From positions 105,824-169,823 of the forward strand of contig JAEDED010000001.1 of NCBI GenBank assembly GCA_016293495.1: 64,000 nt of DNA. The letters run 5' to 3'. Position numbers and translations under genes: made by a program. The DNA is from Treponema sp. GTDB taxonomy: Bacteria; Spirochaetota; Spirochaetia; Treponematales; Treponemataceae. Under the pieces are notes generated by a model. The model worked only from the letters and a program-made list of their open reading frames with translations. It searched no databases and was not told the origin of the DNA. Of this stretch, positions 8,635-17,252 are shown in pieces (within the stretch, counting starts at the first letter, position 1; each line of letters begins with the position of its first letter).

Positions 8635-9737
8635 TAGTCCAAATTCATTGGCATTACAATATGGAAGTAATCACTTTCAGGATTTGATTTGATTGTGATT
8701 GGCTTTGAAGATTCAGTAAATTCGAAAGTAATTCTTTCTGTACTGATAACCTTCAAAGGTTCTTCAATTGAAATATAGTTCAATGCCATTGTTATTTCTG
8801 AGCCATCATACTGACAAGGAATTTCTTCATCAGCATTACCAAGATCACTTTCAGGAGAAATCAAAGTCAAAACGCCTGACTGAAGTTTGAAAATTACACG
8901 CGCAACTTTTTTATCAATCAAAATTGCCATACGTTTCAAAGCTGATTCAAGTTCTTTTTTATCAACAGAGAAACTGCTTGTCTGATTTTCAGGAATTACT
9001 CTGTTGTAATTAGGGAACTGTCCGTCGAGAAGAAGTGAAGAATATTCATAATTTCCGAACTTAACGAAAATCATTTTATCTACAACAGCGAAGTAAATAT
9101 TTCCTTCAGCTGGTGCATTTTTCAAAACACTGTTAAGAACTTTTGTAGGAACAATTGCAGAAGGGAAGTCATTAATGTTCTGTGCAATTTCCTTTTCAAT
9201 ATAAGAAAGGCGGCGACCGTCAGTTGCAACCATGATGAGTTTGTCTTCTTTCTTTTCAAAGTAAACGCCAGTCATAAAATATCTGTTGCTGTCTTCTGAT
9301 ACAGCAAAAATTGTCTGACTTATCATTTCTTTAAATTCTTTAGAAGGAACTTCGAAGAACTGAACTCCGTTTGTAGAAACAATTTCAGGGAATTTATCAG
9401 AAGCCATACTCTTAAGCTGGAACTTAATTTTTTTAGCAGCAGGACGAATTGTTACTGTAATGTCTTTATGATCAAATTCAATTTCTCCAGAAGGTGAAGC
9501 AGAAAGAATACTCATAAACTTATCACAATAAATTGTAGTAGTTCCTTCTTCTTGAATATCAACTGGAAGTTTAGTAATAAAGTTAACAGAAGAATCTGAA
9601 GCTTTAATTGTCAAAGTATTATTTTCAGCAATCAAAAGAATGTTTGAAAGAATTGAACTAGGACTCTTATTACTGATGATTTCCTGTGTAACTGCAATTT
9701 CCTTAATCATTGCATCGCGATCGAATGTAAACTTCAT
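8634..9737 (-). CDS. dnaN: DNA polymerase III beta subunit (sliding clamp)
   Basis: 367 residues, full length for the clamp. Conserved segments include the N-terminal MKFTFDRDAMIKEI, YFMTGVYFEKKEDKLIMVATDGRRLS in the middle domain, and the C-terminal PITIKSNPESDYFHIVMPMN. It forms the ring that tethers the polymerase to DNA. AAGGAG lies about 7 bases upstream of the ATG. It follows dnaA after a 245-base gap. Confidence 0.98.
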   Translation of the reverse strand: MKFTFDRDAMIKEIAVTQEIISNKSPSSILSNILLIAENNTLTIKASDSSVNFITKLPVDIQEEGTTTIYCDKFMSILSASPSGEIEFDHKDITVTIRPAAKKIKFQLKSMASDKFPEIVSTNGVQFFEVPSKEFKEMISQTIFAVSEDSNRYFMTGVYFEKKEDKLIMVATDGRRLSYIEKEIAQNINDFPSAIVPTKVLNSVLKNAPAEGNIYFAVVDKMIFVKFGNYEYSSLLLDGQFPNYNRVIPENQTSSFSVDKKELESALKRMAILIDKKVARVIFKLQSGVLTLISPESDLGNADEEIPCQYDGSEITMALNYISIEEPLKVISTERITFEFTESSKPITIKSNPESDYFHIVMPMNLD

Positions 9738-9982
9738 GTGTATCTCCTTAAGTTTCCACTTTATATCTTTATTATAAATTTTTTAAATTTAGTAATAATA
9801 ATAGTAGGGTCGGTTGATATGTGGAAAAGTGTTTTAATTCTATATAAATAATAGATTTACATTGTTAAAAAGCCTTTTATAGTTATTAACAATGTATCAA
9901 CTTTTCCACTGTTGAAGAAGTTATCCACAATCTATCAACAGAATACTAATATAATTATCAACTATTTTATTAAAGAATTCAA
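9738..9982. promoter_or_regulatory. dnaA-dnaN intergenic region with a DnaA box
   Basis: An AT-rich gap with one perfect DnaA box TTATCCACA (9921-9929) and weaker relatives such as TGTGGAAAA near 9822 and CTTTTCCAC near 9901. It should contain the dnaN promoter. With a single perfect box it looks less like the origin than the region after gyrA. Confidence 0.5.
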
Positions 9983-11404
9983 TTAAATTTTCTTGTATTC
10001 CTTAATTGCGCTGATAATGTCTTTTATACGTTTTTCAAAAGAAGGATCAGTTTTAATTCTGTCGGCGATTCCGTTATATGCAGACAAAATAGTAGTATGA
10101 TCTCTTCCTCCAAATTCACTTCCTAATTCTGAGTAGGAATATTCAAGTAATTCTCTGGCAATATAAATTGAAATATGTCTTGTTTCTGCCAGTCTTTTAC
10201 TTCTGTTCTTTCCTTTGATATCAGCAATTGAAGTGTTTTCAATATCAGCAACAACTTTAAGAATTGTTTCCATTGAAACTGCATTTCCTGTTGCTTCAGT
10301 AATTGTATCTTTCAAAAGATCTTGTGCAATTTCAATTGTAACTTCTGTCTGAATCAAATCCTGATAACCAACAATTTTTTTAATTGAAGCTTCAAGATCG
10401 CGAACATTCATCTGAATGTTTTTTGCAATGTATTCAACAACATCATCTCTGATATTTTTATTTTCAATTTCAAGTTTTTTTCTGATAATAGCAATTCTGT
10501 TTTCATAACTTGGTGGTTTTAAATCAATGCAGACACCAGAAGAGAATCTTGTTTTTAATCTGTCTTCGATTCCTTTAAGCTCATTGATTGGTCTATCACA
10601 TGTAAAAACCATCTGAGCATGATGTTCCATCAAACCATTGAATGTATGAAAACATTCTTCCTGCAAACTTTCTTTTCCAATCAAAAACTGAATATCATCA
10701 AAAAGGAAAACATCGTAATTACGATATTTGTTTTTGAATTTATTCATTATGTTATTTTGAAGTGAATGATAAAATTCATTAAAGAAGTTTTCAGATGAAA
10801 TACAGCAGATTTTTGCTTTTTCATTATGCTGGAAAATGTAATTTCCCAAAGACTGCATAAGATGAGTTTTTCCCAAACCTGAAGCACCATATAAAAGAAT
10901 AGGATTTAAAGTATCATTCTTTCCTGGATTTTTTGCAGCTGCAAGAGTTGCACTGTAAGCATAGTTATTGTTTTCACCTGGAACAAAATTTTCGAAAGTG
11001 AATTTTTCCATAAGCTGAGGATGATGTTTTCCTGAAGATTCATTTTTTTCAGATTTCTTTTCAGATACATCCGGCTTTTTTTCTGTTTTAACTTCAGCTT
11101 TTTCATTTTCAGAAGGTGAAGCAGGTGAAGGAGCAGCATTAGTAAATTTCATTTCGATAACAAAATCAGACTGGCCCGTGATTTCTGATAATTTTGACTT
11201 AATCTGATCAACATATCCGCGGGAAATCATCTGATTTTTCATAAAATCTGAAGGAACGTTTACAACAATTGAGTTGTCATGATCTTCAACATAGTCCATT
11301 TTGAACCAGATTTTAAATTCGTCTTCTTTTCCTTTTGAGATATATTCTTCACTTAACTGTTTTAGGGCTTCCTGCCAGAAAACCTGGTAATTTTGACTGC
11401 TCAT
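9983..11404 (-). CDS. dnaA: Chromosomal replication initiator DnaA
   Basis: 473 residues from the ATG chosen here. Domain I (about 1-80) has FWQEALKQLSEEYI; a charged linker rich in Lys, Glu and Ser follows (about 95-135); the AAA+ domain carries GASGLGKTHLM and VFLFDDIQFL; domain IV ends with the DNA-binding signature GGRDHTTILSAY. A longer frame opens at a TTG at 11440, but that TTG is the -35 box of a promoter whose TATAAT lies 6 bases before the ATG at 11404, so the shorter form is preferred. DnaA opens the origin at TTATCCACA boxes, which cluster at 16.5-16.9 kb. Confidence 0.97.
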   Translation of the reverse strand: MSSQNYQVFWQEALKQLSEEYISKGKEDEFKIWFKMDYVEDHDNSIVVNVPSDFMKNQMISRGYVDQIKSKLSEITGQSDFVIEMKFTNAAPSPASPSENEKAEVKTEKKPDVSEKKSEKNESSGKHHPQLMEKFTFENFVPGENNNYAYSATLAAAKNPGKNDTLNPILLYGASGLGKTHLMQSLGNYIFQHNEKAKICCISSENFFNEFYHSLQNNIMNKFKNKYRNYDVFLFDDIQFLIGKESLQEECFHTFNGLMEHHAQMVFTCDRPINELKGIEDRLKTRFSSGVCIDLKPPSYENRIAIIRKKLEIENKNIRDDVVEYIAKNIQMNVRDLEASIKKIVGYQDLIQTEVTIEIAQDLLKDTITEATGNAVSMETILKVVADIENTSIADIKGKNRSKRLAETRHISIYIARELLEYSYSELGSEFGGRDHTTILSAYNGIADRIKTDPSFEKRIKDIISAIKEYKKI

Positions 11405-11410
11405 AGGGTA

Positions 11411-11440
11411 ATTATAATTCACCTTTACTTTATTTTTCAA
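11411..11440 (-). promoter_or_regulatory. dnaA promoter, probably giving a leaderless mRNA
   Basis: TTGAAA (11435-11440), an 18-base spacer, and TATAAT (11411-11416) on the minus strand. Only TACCCT separates the -10 box from the ATG at 11404, so transcription should begin at or next to the start codon. No ribosome site fits in between. Confidence 0.65.
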
Positions 11441-11526
11441 TATAAGTATAATTATAAAGCAATTTTTTTTCCTATATTATAGGATAATTATTTGCTATTT
11501 AAACAATTTTTTTTGTGGGAAAAATC

Positions 11527-13449
11527 ATGTCAGAAAATTATTCAGCAGGCAACATCCAGGTTTTAAAAGGACTCGAAGCAGTTCGTAAACGTCCTGGTAT
11601 GTACATTGGTTCAACAGGACCAAAAGGACTTCATCATCTTGTATATGAAACTGTAGATAACTCAATCGACGAAGCAATGGCAGGTTTTTGTGATCGTATT
11701 GTTGTTGCCCTCGAAAAAGATGATATTGTACGTGTTGACGATAATGGACGCGGTATTCCTGTTGATATTCATCCAACTGAAAAAATCAGTGCCCTGGAAC
11801 TTGTTTTGACTCGACTCCATGCTGGCGGTAAATTTGAAAAAAGTGCTTATAAAGTTTCTGGTGGTTTGCACGGTGTAGGTGTATCCTGCGTTAATGCTCT
11901 TTCAGACTGGATGGAAGCTACTGTAAAACGTGATGGTCATATCTATCGTCAGAAATATGAACGTGGAATTCCTAAAACTAAAGTTGAAGTAATCGGTGAT
12001 ACAGAAGAACACGGAACAACAATCCGCTGGAAAGCAGATAAAACAATTTTTACAGAAACAACTACATATAACTTTGATATATTAAGAGACCGTCTTCGTG
12101 AACTTGCATTCCTTAATAAAGGAATCGTAATTTACTTCCGTGATGAACGTCTTGAAACTCCTAAAGAAGAGATTCTTAAGTTTGATGGTGGTATCAGTCA
12201 GTTTGTTCAGGAAATTGATATTGGTAAACAGATTATTCCTGAAGAACCAATTTATATCAACGCAGAACAGGATGATGTAATTACAGAAATTGCAATGCAT
12301 TATAATTCAGGGTTTTCTGAAAATGCACATACTTTTGTTAACGATATCAACACTCGTGGTGGTGGTACTCATTATGAAGGTTTCAAATCAGCACTTACTT
12401 TTGTCTTGAGAAAATTCTTTGATGCAAACGAAAAACTTAAGAAAGGTTTCGACAAAGATGAAAAGTTAAACTACGAAGATTTCTCTTCCGGTTTAACAGT
12501 TGTAATCTCAATGAAAGTTCCTGAACCTGAATTTGAAGGTCAGACAAAAGATAAACTTGGAAATACAGAAGTTCGTACAATCGTAGATCAGGTTGTAAAA
12601 GAAAAACTTACTTTATATTTTGAACAGAATCCTCAGATTCTTGAATCAATTCTTAAAAAGTCTATCGATGAAGCTAAAGCACGAATTGCTGCCCGAAAGG
12701 CAAAAGAAAACATGCGTAAAAAGACAATCGGCGACGGTTTCGGACTTCCTGCTAAACTTGCAGACTGTTCTGGTAAAGATCCAGAAATGTGCGAAGTTTA
12801 CATCGTCGAAGGAGATTCTGCCGGTGGTTCTGCTAAAAAGGGTAGAGATCCAAAAACTCAGGCTATTCTTCCTCTCTGGGGAAAAATGCTTAACGTTGAA
12901 AAAGTTCGTCCTGAAAAAGTAATGAACAACGACAAGCTTCAGCCTGTAATCCAGACACTAGGTGCAGGATTTGGAAAAGACTTTAATATCGAAAAACTTC
13001 GTTATCACAAAATCATCATCATGGCCGATGCCGATGTCGATGGTTCACATATTCGTACTTTGCTTTTAACATTCTTCTTCCGTTATATGCCACAGCTTAT
13101 TGAAAATGGTTATGTATATCTTGCTATGCCACCATTGTTCAAAGTTCAGCATGGAAAGAAAGAACCAATATATTGTTATTCAGATGCAGAACGTGATGCT
13201 GCTCTTGCTACATTCGATGAAGAGACAAGAGCTAAAGTTGACGTTCAACGTTACAAAGGTCTTGGTGAAATGGACGGTAAACAGTTGTGGGAAACTACAA
13301 TGGATCCTTCTCACAGAAAGATGCGTGTTGTAACAATTCCAGATGCTATTGAAGCAGACAAGATTTTCAGTGTTTGTATGGGAGAGGAAGTTGAACCTCG
13401 CCGTCAGTTCATTGAAAGCAATTCAAGTTACGCAAATCTCGATATCTAA
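11527..13449 (+). CDS. gyrB: DNA gyrase subunit B
   Basis: 640 residues. The ATPase domain has YETVDNSIDEAMAGF and the ATP-lid glycines GGLHGVGVSCVNAL; the TOPRIM domain has EGDSAGGSAKKGRD and the metal-binding DADVDGSHIRTLL; the C-terminus has QRYKGLGEMDGKQLWETTMD. With GyrA it introduces negative supercoils. A GTG four codons upstream could also open the frame, but the ATG fits the family's start. The gene is divergent from dnaA and 10 bases upstream of gyrA. Confidence 0.98.
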   Translation: MSENYSAGNIQVLKGLEAVRKRPGMYIGSTGPKGLHHLVYETVDNSIDEAMAGFCDRIVVALEKDDIVRVDDNGRGIPVDIHPTEKISALELVLTRLHAGGKFEKSAYKVSGGLHGVGVSCVNALSDWMEATVKRDGHIYRQKYERGIPKTKVEVIGDTEEHGTTIRWKADKTIFTETTTYNFDILRDRLRELAFLNKGIVIYFRDERLETPKEEILKFDGGISQFVQEIDIGKQIIPEEPIYINAEQDDVITEIAMHYNSGFSENAHTFVNDINTRGGGTHYEGFKSALTFVLRKFFDANEKLKKGFDKDEKLNYEDFSSGLTVVISMKVPEPEFEGQTKDKLGNTEVRTIVDQVVKEKLTLYFEQNPQILESILKKSIDEAKARIAARKAKENMRKKTIGDGFGLPAKLADCSGKDPEMCEVYIVEGDSAGGSAKKGRDPKTQAILPLWGKMLNVEKVRPEKVMNNDKLQPVIQTLGAGFGKDFNIEKLRYHKIIIMADADVDGSHIRTLLLTFFFRYMPQLIENGYVYLAMPPLFKVQHGKKEPIYCYSDAERDAALATFDEETRAKVDVQRYKGLGEMDGKQLWETTMDPSHRKMRVVTIPDAIEADKIFSVCMGEEVEPRRQFIESNSSYANLDI

Positions 13450-13459
13450 GGAAATATAA

Positions 13460-15985
13460 ATGTTGGAAGAATACAAAACAAAAGAAGGCGGATCTGTAAT
13501 CAAGATTCCTATCGAAGATGAAGTAAAGCAGGCTTACATTGACTACTCAATGTCAGTTATCGTACAGCGAGCTTTGCCTGATGTTCGTGACGGTCTTAAA
13601 CCGGTTCACCGCCGTATCATGTACTCAATGGACAAACTCAATCTTGCTTCAGGCGGAAAGACACGTAAATGTGCTCAGATCGTCGGTGATGTATTGGGTC
13701 ACTATCATCCACATGGTGATGCGTCAGTTTACGATGCATTAGTTCGCCTTGGTCAGGATTTTGCCCAGCGTTATACAACAGTAACTCCACAGGGAAACTT
13801 CGGTACAATTGCCGGTGACCCTGCTGCCGCTTACCGTTATACCGAAGCAAAGATGTCTAAGATCACAGAAGAAATGGTTGAAGACATTAAAAAGAATACA
13901 GTTGATATGGTCAGAAACTTTGACGATACAACTGACGAACCATCAGTCCTTCCTGCAAAATTTCCATTCCTTCTTTGTAACGGTACTACCGGTATTGCCG
14001 TTGGTATGGCAACAAACATGCCTAGCCACAACCTTCGTGAAGTAGCTTCTGCAATCGGTGCATACATCGACAACAACGAAATCACAATCGAAGAACTGAT
14101 GAAGCACATCAAAGGCCCTGACTTTCCTACTGGAGGAATTATCTACGGCCGCGACGGTATCCGCAAAGCTTACACAACAGGCCGCGGAAAAGTTGTAGTT
14201 CGTTCAAAGTTCACAATTGAAACAGACAAACATGGTCGTGAATCAATTGTATTTACAGAAGTTCCATACGGAGTAAATACAACAAATATCATTACACGCA
14301 TTAAAGAACTTGTTAGAGATAAACTTATCGAAGGAATTTCAAATGCCAACGATGAATCTTCTGACCGTGACGGTATGCGTCTCGTTGTTGACCTCAAAAA
14401 AGGTGCAGTAACAAAACTGGTTCTCAACCAGCTCTTTGCCAAGACTGATCTTCAGTCTAACTTCGGTGTAATCAACCTTGCACTTGTTCCTCAGAACAAA
14501 GAAGGAACATTGAGATACGATGAACCGGAATATCTTCAGCTTCCACAGGTTTACTTAAAACCAGAAATCCTTACATTGAAGCAGTTGATTCAGCTCTTTG
14601 TAAAACATCGTGATGAAGTTATTACTCGCCGTTCAATTTATGATTTGAAAGTTGCAAAACATGAAATGCACATTTTGGAAGCATTGATTGTTGCAATTAA
14701 CAATATTGATGAAGTTATCAAGATTATCCGCGAAAGCCGTGATACAGAAGATGCAAAACTTGCTCTTGCAAAACGTTTTGGATTTGATGATGAACAGACA
14801 CAGGCTATCGTTGATATGCGTCTTAAGAGACTTACACAGCTCCAGATTGAAGATCTTGAAAAACAGATTAAAGAACTCCAGGCATGGATCGATTACCTCC
14901 AGGACCTTCTTGATCATCACGAAAAGATTCTTCAGAAAATCAAAGACGAAACAAACGAACTTGCACAGAAATACGGTGATGACCGTAAGACAGAAATCGT
15001 GGCTGACGAAGTTGAAGAAATCAACGTTGAAGACATGATTAAAGAAGAAGATGTAGTAATCCTCATTTCTAAACTTGGTTATGTAAAACGTATTTCACTT
15101 ACACAGTACAAGCAGCAGGGTAGAGGTGGAAAAGGAAGCAACAGTACAACACTTGTTGAAGACGATTACATCTCACAGATCTTTATTGCTTCAACTCACG
15201 ACATTCTTCTCTTTATCACAAATGAAGGAAAAGCATACTGGGTTAAAGTTCACGAAATTCCAGAAGCAAGCCGCTTGAGCCGTGGTTCACATATCAAGAG
15301 CCTGTTGATGGTTAGTGCAAACGAAGAAATTACAAACATCATTAACTTCCAGGACTTTACAGAAGACCAGTTCCTCTTTATGGCAACTGCAAATGGTGTT
15401 ATCAAAAAAACTTGTATCAAGGAATTTGCAAATGCCAAGAGCCGTGGTATCGGAGCCATCAAGCTTGATCCAGGTGACAGACTTGTAAGTACAGTTCTTT
15501 CAAAAGGAACAGATGAATTAGTTCTTATTTCCCGCAGAGGAAAAGCATTAAGAATTAAGGAAGCAGACGTAAGACCAATGGGTCGTGCCGGTCACGGAAA
15601 CAAGGGTCTTAAACTTGCAGACGGCGATGAGCTTTCAGCTGTAATCCGCGTAGAAGAAGAATCAAGTATTCTTGTTCTTACCGAAAAAGGATACGGAAAA
15701 CGTGCAAGATTCGAAGACTACAATGTTCACAATCGTGGAACCGGCGGTCAGCGCGTATTCGGAAATGTCGATAACAAAGGTGAAATTATCGGAGCTCTTT
15801 CAGTTTCTGATAACGACGAAATTGTCTGTATGACAGGACAGGGAAAAACATTGAGAGTTAAAGTTTCAACAATCAATGTTCAGGGACCTTCTTCTTCCGG
15901 AGTAAGCGTTCTTAAGATTGATGAACCAGATTACCTTGTCGGTCTTGATAAGATTGCCAACGATGACGGTAAAGAAGAAAAATAA
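13460..15985 (+). CDS. gyrA: DNA gyrase subunit A
   Basis: 841 residues. The N-terminal winged-helix/tower part holds DYSMSVIVQRALPDVRDGLK and the catalytic tyrosine in AAAYRYTEAKMS; a coiled coil follows; the C-terminal pinwheel contains the GyrA box QQGRGGKGS that separates gyrase from Topo IV. The quinolone region reads HPHGDASVYDAL, that is, Ala at the position of E. coli Ser83 and Asp at Asp87. AAGGA precedes the ATG. A terminator follows at 15999. Confidence 0.98.
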   Translation: MLEEYKTKEGGSVIKIPIEDEVKQAYIDYSMSVIVQRALPDVRDGLKPVHRRIMYSMDKLNLASGGKTRKCAQIVGDVLGHYHPHGDASVYDALVRLGQDFAQRYTTVTPQGNFGTIAGDPAAAYRYTEAKMSKITEEMVEDIKKNTVDMVRNFDDTTDEPSVLPAKFPFLLCNGTTGIAVGMATNMPSHNLREVASAIGAYIDNNEITIEELMKHIKGPDFPTGGIIYGRDGIRKAYTTGRGKVVVRSKFTIETDKHGRESIVFTEVPYGVNTTNIITRIKELVRDKLIEGISNANDESSDRDGMRLVVDLKKGAVTKLVLNQLFAKTDLQSNFGVINLALVPQNKEGTLRYDEPEYLQLPQVYLKPEILTLKQLIQLFVKHRDEVITRRSIYDLKVAKHEMHILEALIVAINNIDEVIKIIRESRDTEDAKLALAKRFGFDDEQTQAIVDMRLKRLTQLQIEDLEKQIKELQAWIDYLQDLLDHHEKILQKIKDETNELAQKYGDDRKTEIVADEVEEINVEDMIKEEDVVILISKLGYVKRISLTQYKQQGRGGKGSNSTTLVEDDYISQIFIASTHDILLFITNEGKAYWVKVHEIPEASRLSRGSHIKSLLMVSANEEITNIINFQDFTEDQFLFMATANGVIKKTCIKEFANAKSRGIGAIKLDPGDRLVSTVLSKGTDELVLISRRGKALRIKEADVRPMGRAGHGNKGLKLADGDELSAVIRVEEESSILVLTEKGYGKRARFEDYNVHNRGTGGQRVFGNVDNKGEIIGALSVSDNDEIVCMTGQGKTLRVKVSTINVQGPSSSGVSVLKIDEPDYLVGLDKIANDDGKEEK

Positions 15986-15998
15986 AAATTAAACTTAC

Positions 15999-16030
15999 AA
16001 CCCAGAGGCCCAGGCTTCTGGGTTTTTTTG
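15999..16030 (+). terminator. Intrinsic terminator after gyrA
   Basis: AACCCAGA (15999-16006) pairs with TCTGGGTT (16017-16024), followed by a T-run. Confidence 0.85.
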
Positions 16031-16330
16031 TTTATCAGGGAATTTAATAAATAGAACAAAAATAATAAAAAAAAAGAAATTCTTGAGTATAAATTAGCTA
16101 TAGCTAACTAAATAGAAAAGAGTAACCCATACAATAAGAAATTGAAATTCCGAAGAGTTCAAAATCGCAAAATCATATTTTGTCACAACCTACAGCGGCG
16201 GCGAATCGATGCTCCGTTCTCGTCGCTCACAATGGATCGCCCTTGTCTTTCATTCCTGCTTCAACGAAATGACCAACGAACAATACGCCGCCTTCGGATA
16301 AAAAAACTGCAGCATCAGCTCCTATACTTT

Positions 16331-16348
16331 TGACTAACTATCGTTCGG
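16331..16348 (+). promoter_or_regulatory. TetR-like operator site 1
   Basis: GACTAAC-TAT-CGTTCGGT, one of five sites matching RACTAAC-N3-CGTT between 16.3 and 19.0 kb. Confidence 0.4.
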
Positions 16349-16398
16349 TAGTTTAAAATAATATTTACAGAAAATTTAATATTTCTCTATTTTTTCTA

Positions 16399-16506
16399 AT
16401 GACAAAACAAAATAGATAGAGTATAATACAATCAAGAGGGGAACGCTTATTCAAAAAAGCGAATGAATCATCAGGCACCGGGGTTTTGCCCCGGTTATTT
16501 TTTTGC
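16399..16506 (+). ncRNA. Candidate small RNA gene next to the origin
   Basis: A near-consensus promoter (ATGACA at 16399-16404, 17-base spacer, TATAAT at 16422-16427) predicts a start near 16434. About 50 bases later a strong hairpin ACCGGGG/GCCCCGGT (16477-16495) and a T-run end the unit. The predicted transcript is about 70 bases and contains a second small stem CGCTT/AAGCG (about 16444-16461). The only reading frame inside is a 15-codon one buried in the terminator. It does not resemble SRP RNA, 6S RNA or tmRNA. Transcription is inferred from the promoter and terminator. Confidence 0.5.
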
Positions 16507-16513
16507 CTAGGAG

Positions 16514-16553
16514 TTATCCACAGGTGTGGATAACTTGTTGATAATGTGGATAA
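16514..16553. promoter_or_regulatory. DnaA box cluster A (three perfect boxes)
   Basis: TTATCCACA at 16514-16522 (plus), and TGTGGATAA at 16525-16533 and 16545-16553 (minus boxes). A one-mismatch box TGTTGATAA lies between at 16536-16544. The first two form an inverted pair 2 bases apart. Confidence 0.8.
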
Positions 16554-16561
16554 CTTAAAAG

Positions 16562-16577
16562 TGTTTCATGTGAAACA
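16562..16577. promoter_or_regulatory. parS-like site 1
   Basis: TGTTTCATGTGAAACA, one base from the symmetric ParB site TGTTTCACGTGAAACA. It begins 9 bases after the DnaA box cluster. Confidence 0.8.
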
Positions 16578-16751
16578 TTTTTGAGTTTGAAGCAGGGCAT
16601 CCTCAGTTATATATTCTTATCCTTAATCAATCAAAGTGCCTAATCGTCGATCTCATTCTTCATAAATATAATACAGCAAAATTTTCTCAACCAGAAAAAT
16701 CAAAAAAAATCCAATTTAAATTCTGACAACCTCATGAGCATTCTCCTCAAC

Positions 16752-16767
16752 TGTTTCACGTGCAACA
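16752..16767. promoter_or_regulatory. parS-like site 2
   Basis: TGTTTCACGTGCAACA, one base from the symmetric consensus (C in the right arm). Confidence 0.75.
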
Positions 16768-16872
16768 TTATCTGAATTAGTGGTTCGAAAAAAAATGCGT
16801 CCTATATTCAGGTAATAAAAATACTTATCTGGATTTTTACTTTCAAGTTTCAAGATTATCTCATAATGATTC

Positions 16873-16888
16873 TGTTTCACGTGCAACA
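16873..16888. promoter_or_regulatory. parS-like site 3
   Basis: TGTTTCACGTGCAACA, identical to sites 2 and 6. Confidence 0.75.
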
Positions 16889-16911
16889 ATTTTATAAATT
16901 AGCCAGAAAAG

Positions 16912-16940
16912 TTATCCACATAATTCACAAGTTATCCACA
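16912..16940 (+). promoter_or_regulatory. DnaA box cluster B (two perfect boxes)
   Basis: TTATCCACA at 16912-16920 and 16932-16940 in the same orientation, with a one-mismatch box TAATTCACA (16921-16929) between them, giving three boxes in tandem. Confidence 0.8.
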
Positions 16941-16959
16941 TTGGAAAGTCGGATAGAAT

Positions 16960-16975
16960 TGTTTCATGTGAAACA
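16960..16975. promoter_or_regulatory. parS-like site 4
   Basis: TGTTTCATGTGAAACA, identical to site 1. Confidence 0.8.
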
Positions 16976-16997
16976 CTTTTTGAATCAGTTTGGGTTT

Positions 16998-17013
16998 TGT
17001 TTCTTGTGCAACA
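16998..17013. promoter_or_regulatory. parS-like site 5 (weak)
   Basis: TGTTTCTTGTGCAACA, three bases from the symmetric consensus, in series with sites 4 and 6 at about 37-base spacing. Confidence 0.55.
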
Positions 17014-17034
17014 ATTTATGAAAAATAATAAAAC

Positions 17035-17050
17035 TGTTTCACGTGCAACA
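17035..17050. promoter_or_regulatory. parS-like site 6
   Basis: TGTTTCACGTGCAACA, identical to sites 2 and 3. Sites 4, 5 and 6 start at 16960, 16998 and 17035, a spacing of 38 and 37 bases. Confidence 0.75.
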
Positions 17051-17104
17051 AATTTTAGAATTTACGAGAAATTCAAATTCCTTGAAAAATTTTTTAAAGC
17101 TTTA

Positions 17105-17122
17105 AACTAACAACCGTTCGTC
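17105..17122 (+). promoter_or_regulatory. TetR-like operator site 2
   Basis: AACTAAC-AAC-CGTTCGTC. It faces a related minus-strand site at 17131-17148. Confidence 0.4.
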
Positions 17123-17130
17123 AGATTAAA

Positions 17131-17148
17131 TATGAACGATAGTTAATT
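17131..17148 (-). promoter_or_regulatory. TetR-like operator site 3
   Basis: Minus strand AATTAAC-TAT-CGTTCATA, a weaker match to the same pattern, sharing AACTATCGTTC with site 1. Confidence 0.3.
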
Positions 17149-17252
17149 AAAAACGTATTAAACTTTTCTTAAATAACACCGAAAATAAAGAGGAGTACTG
17201 TTTAAGAGAAAAGAGAAATACGAATTGCTAATAAAAAATAGATGAGAGATTT

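Larger units (their letters stand above)
16031..17252. other. Gene-free region: candidate origin (oriC) and centromere
   Basis: 1.2 kb with no convincing gene. It holds, left to right: a palindrome TTAGCTATAGCTAA (16094-16107), a GC-richer patch at about 16190-16315, a TetR-like operator (16331), a promoter plus terminator unit (16399-16506), a triple DnaA-box block (16514-16553), six parS-like sites (16562-17050), two more DnaA boxes (16912-16940), and two more operator-like sites (17105-17148). Genes to the left run minus (dnaA side) and gyrB/gyrA run plus, as expected near an origin. Sites are seen directly; origin function is inferred. Confidence 0.7.

Noticed and set aside
9738..9982. 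dnaA-dnaN gap as the main origin
   Set aside because: Only one perfect DnaA box, against five in the region after gyrA; not excluded.
11405..11440. Longer DnaA start at a TTG
   Set aside because: The TTG is part of the -35 box of the promoter that serves the ATG at 11404.
16142..16333. A 63-codon open frame in the origin gap
   Set aside because: No ribosome site, unlike any protein, and it lies in a region dense with binding sites.
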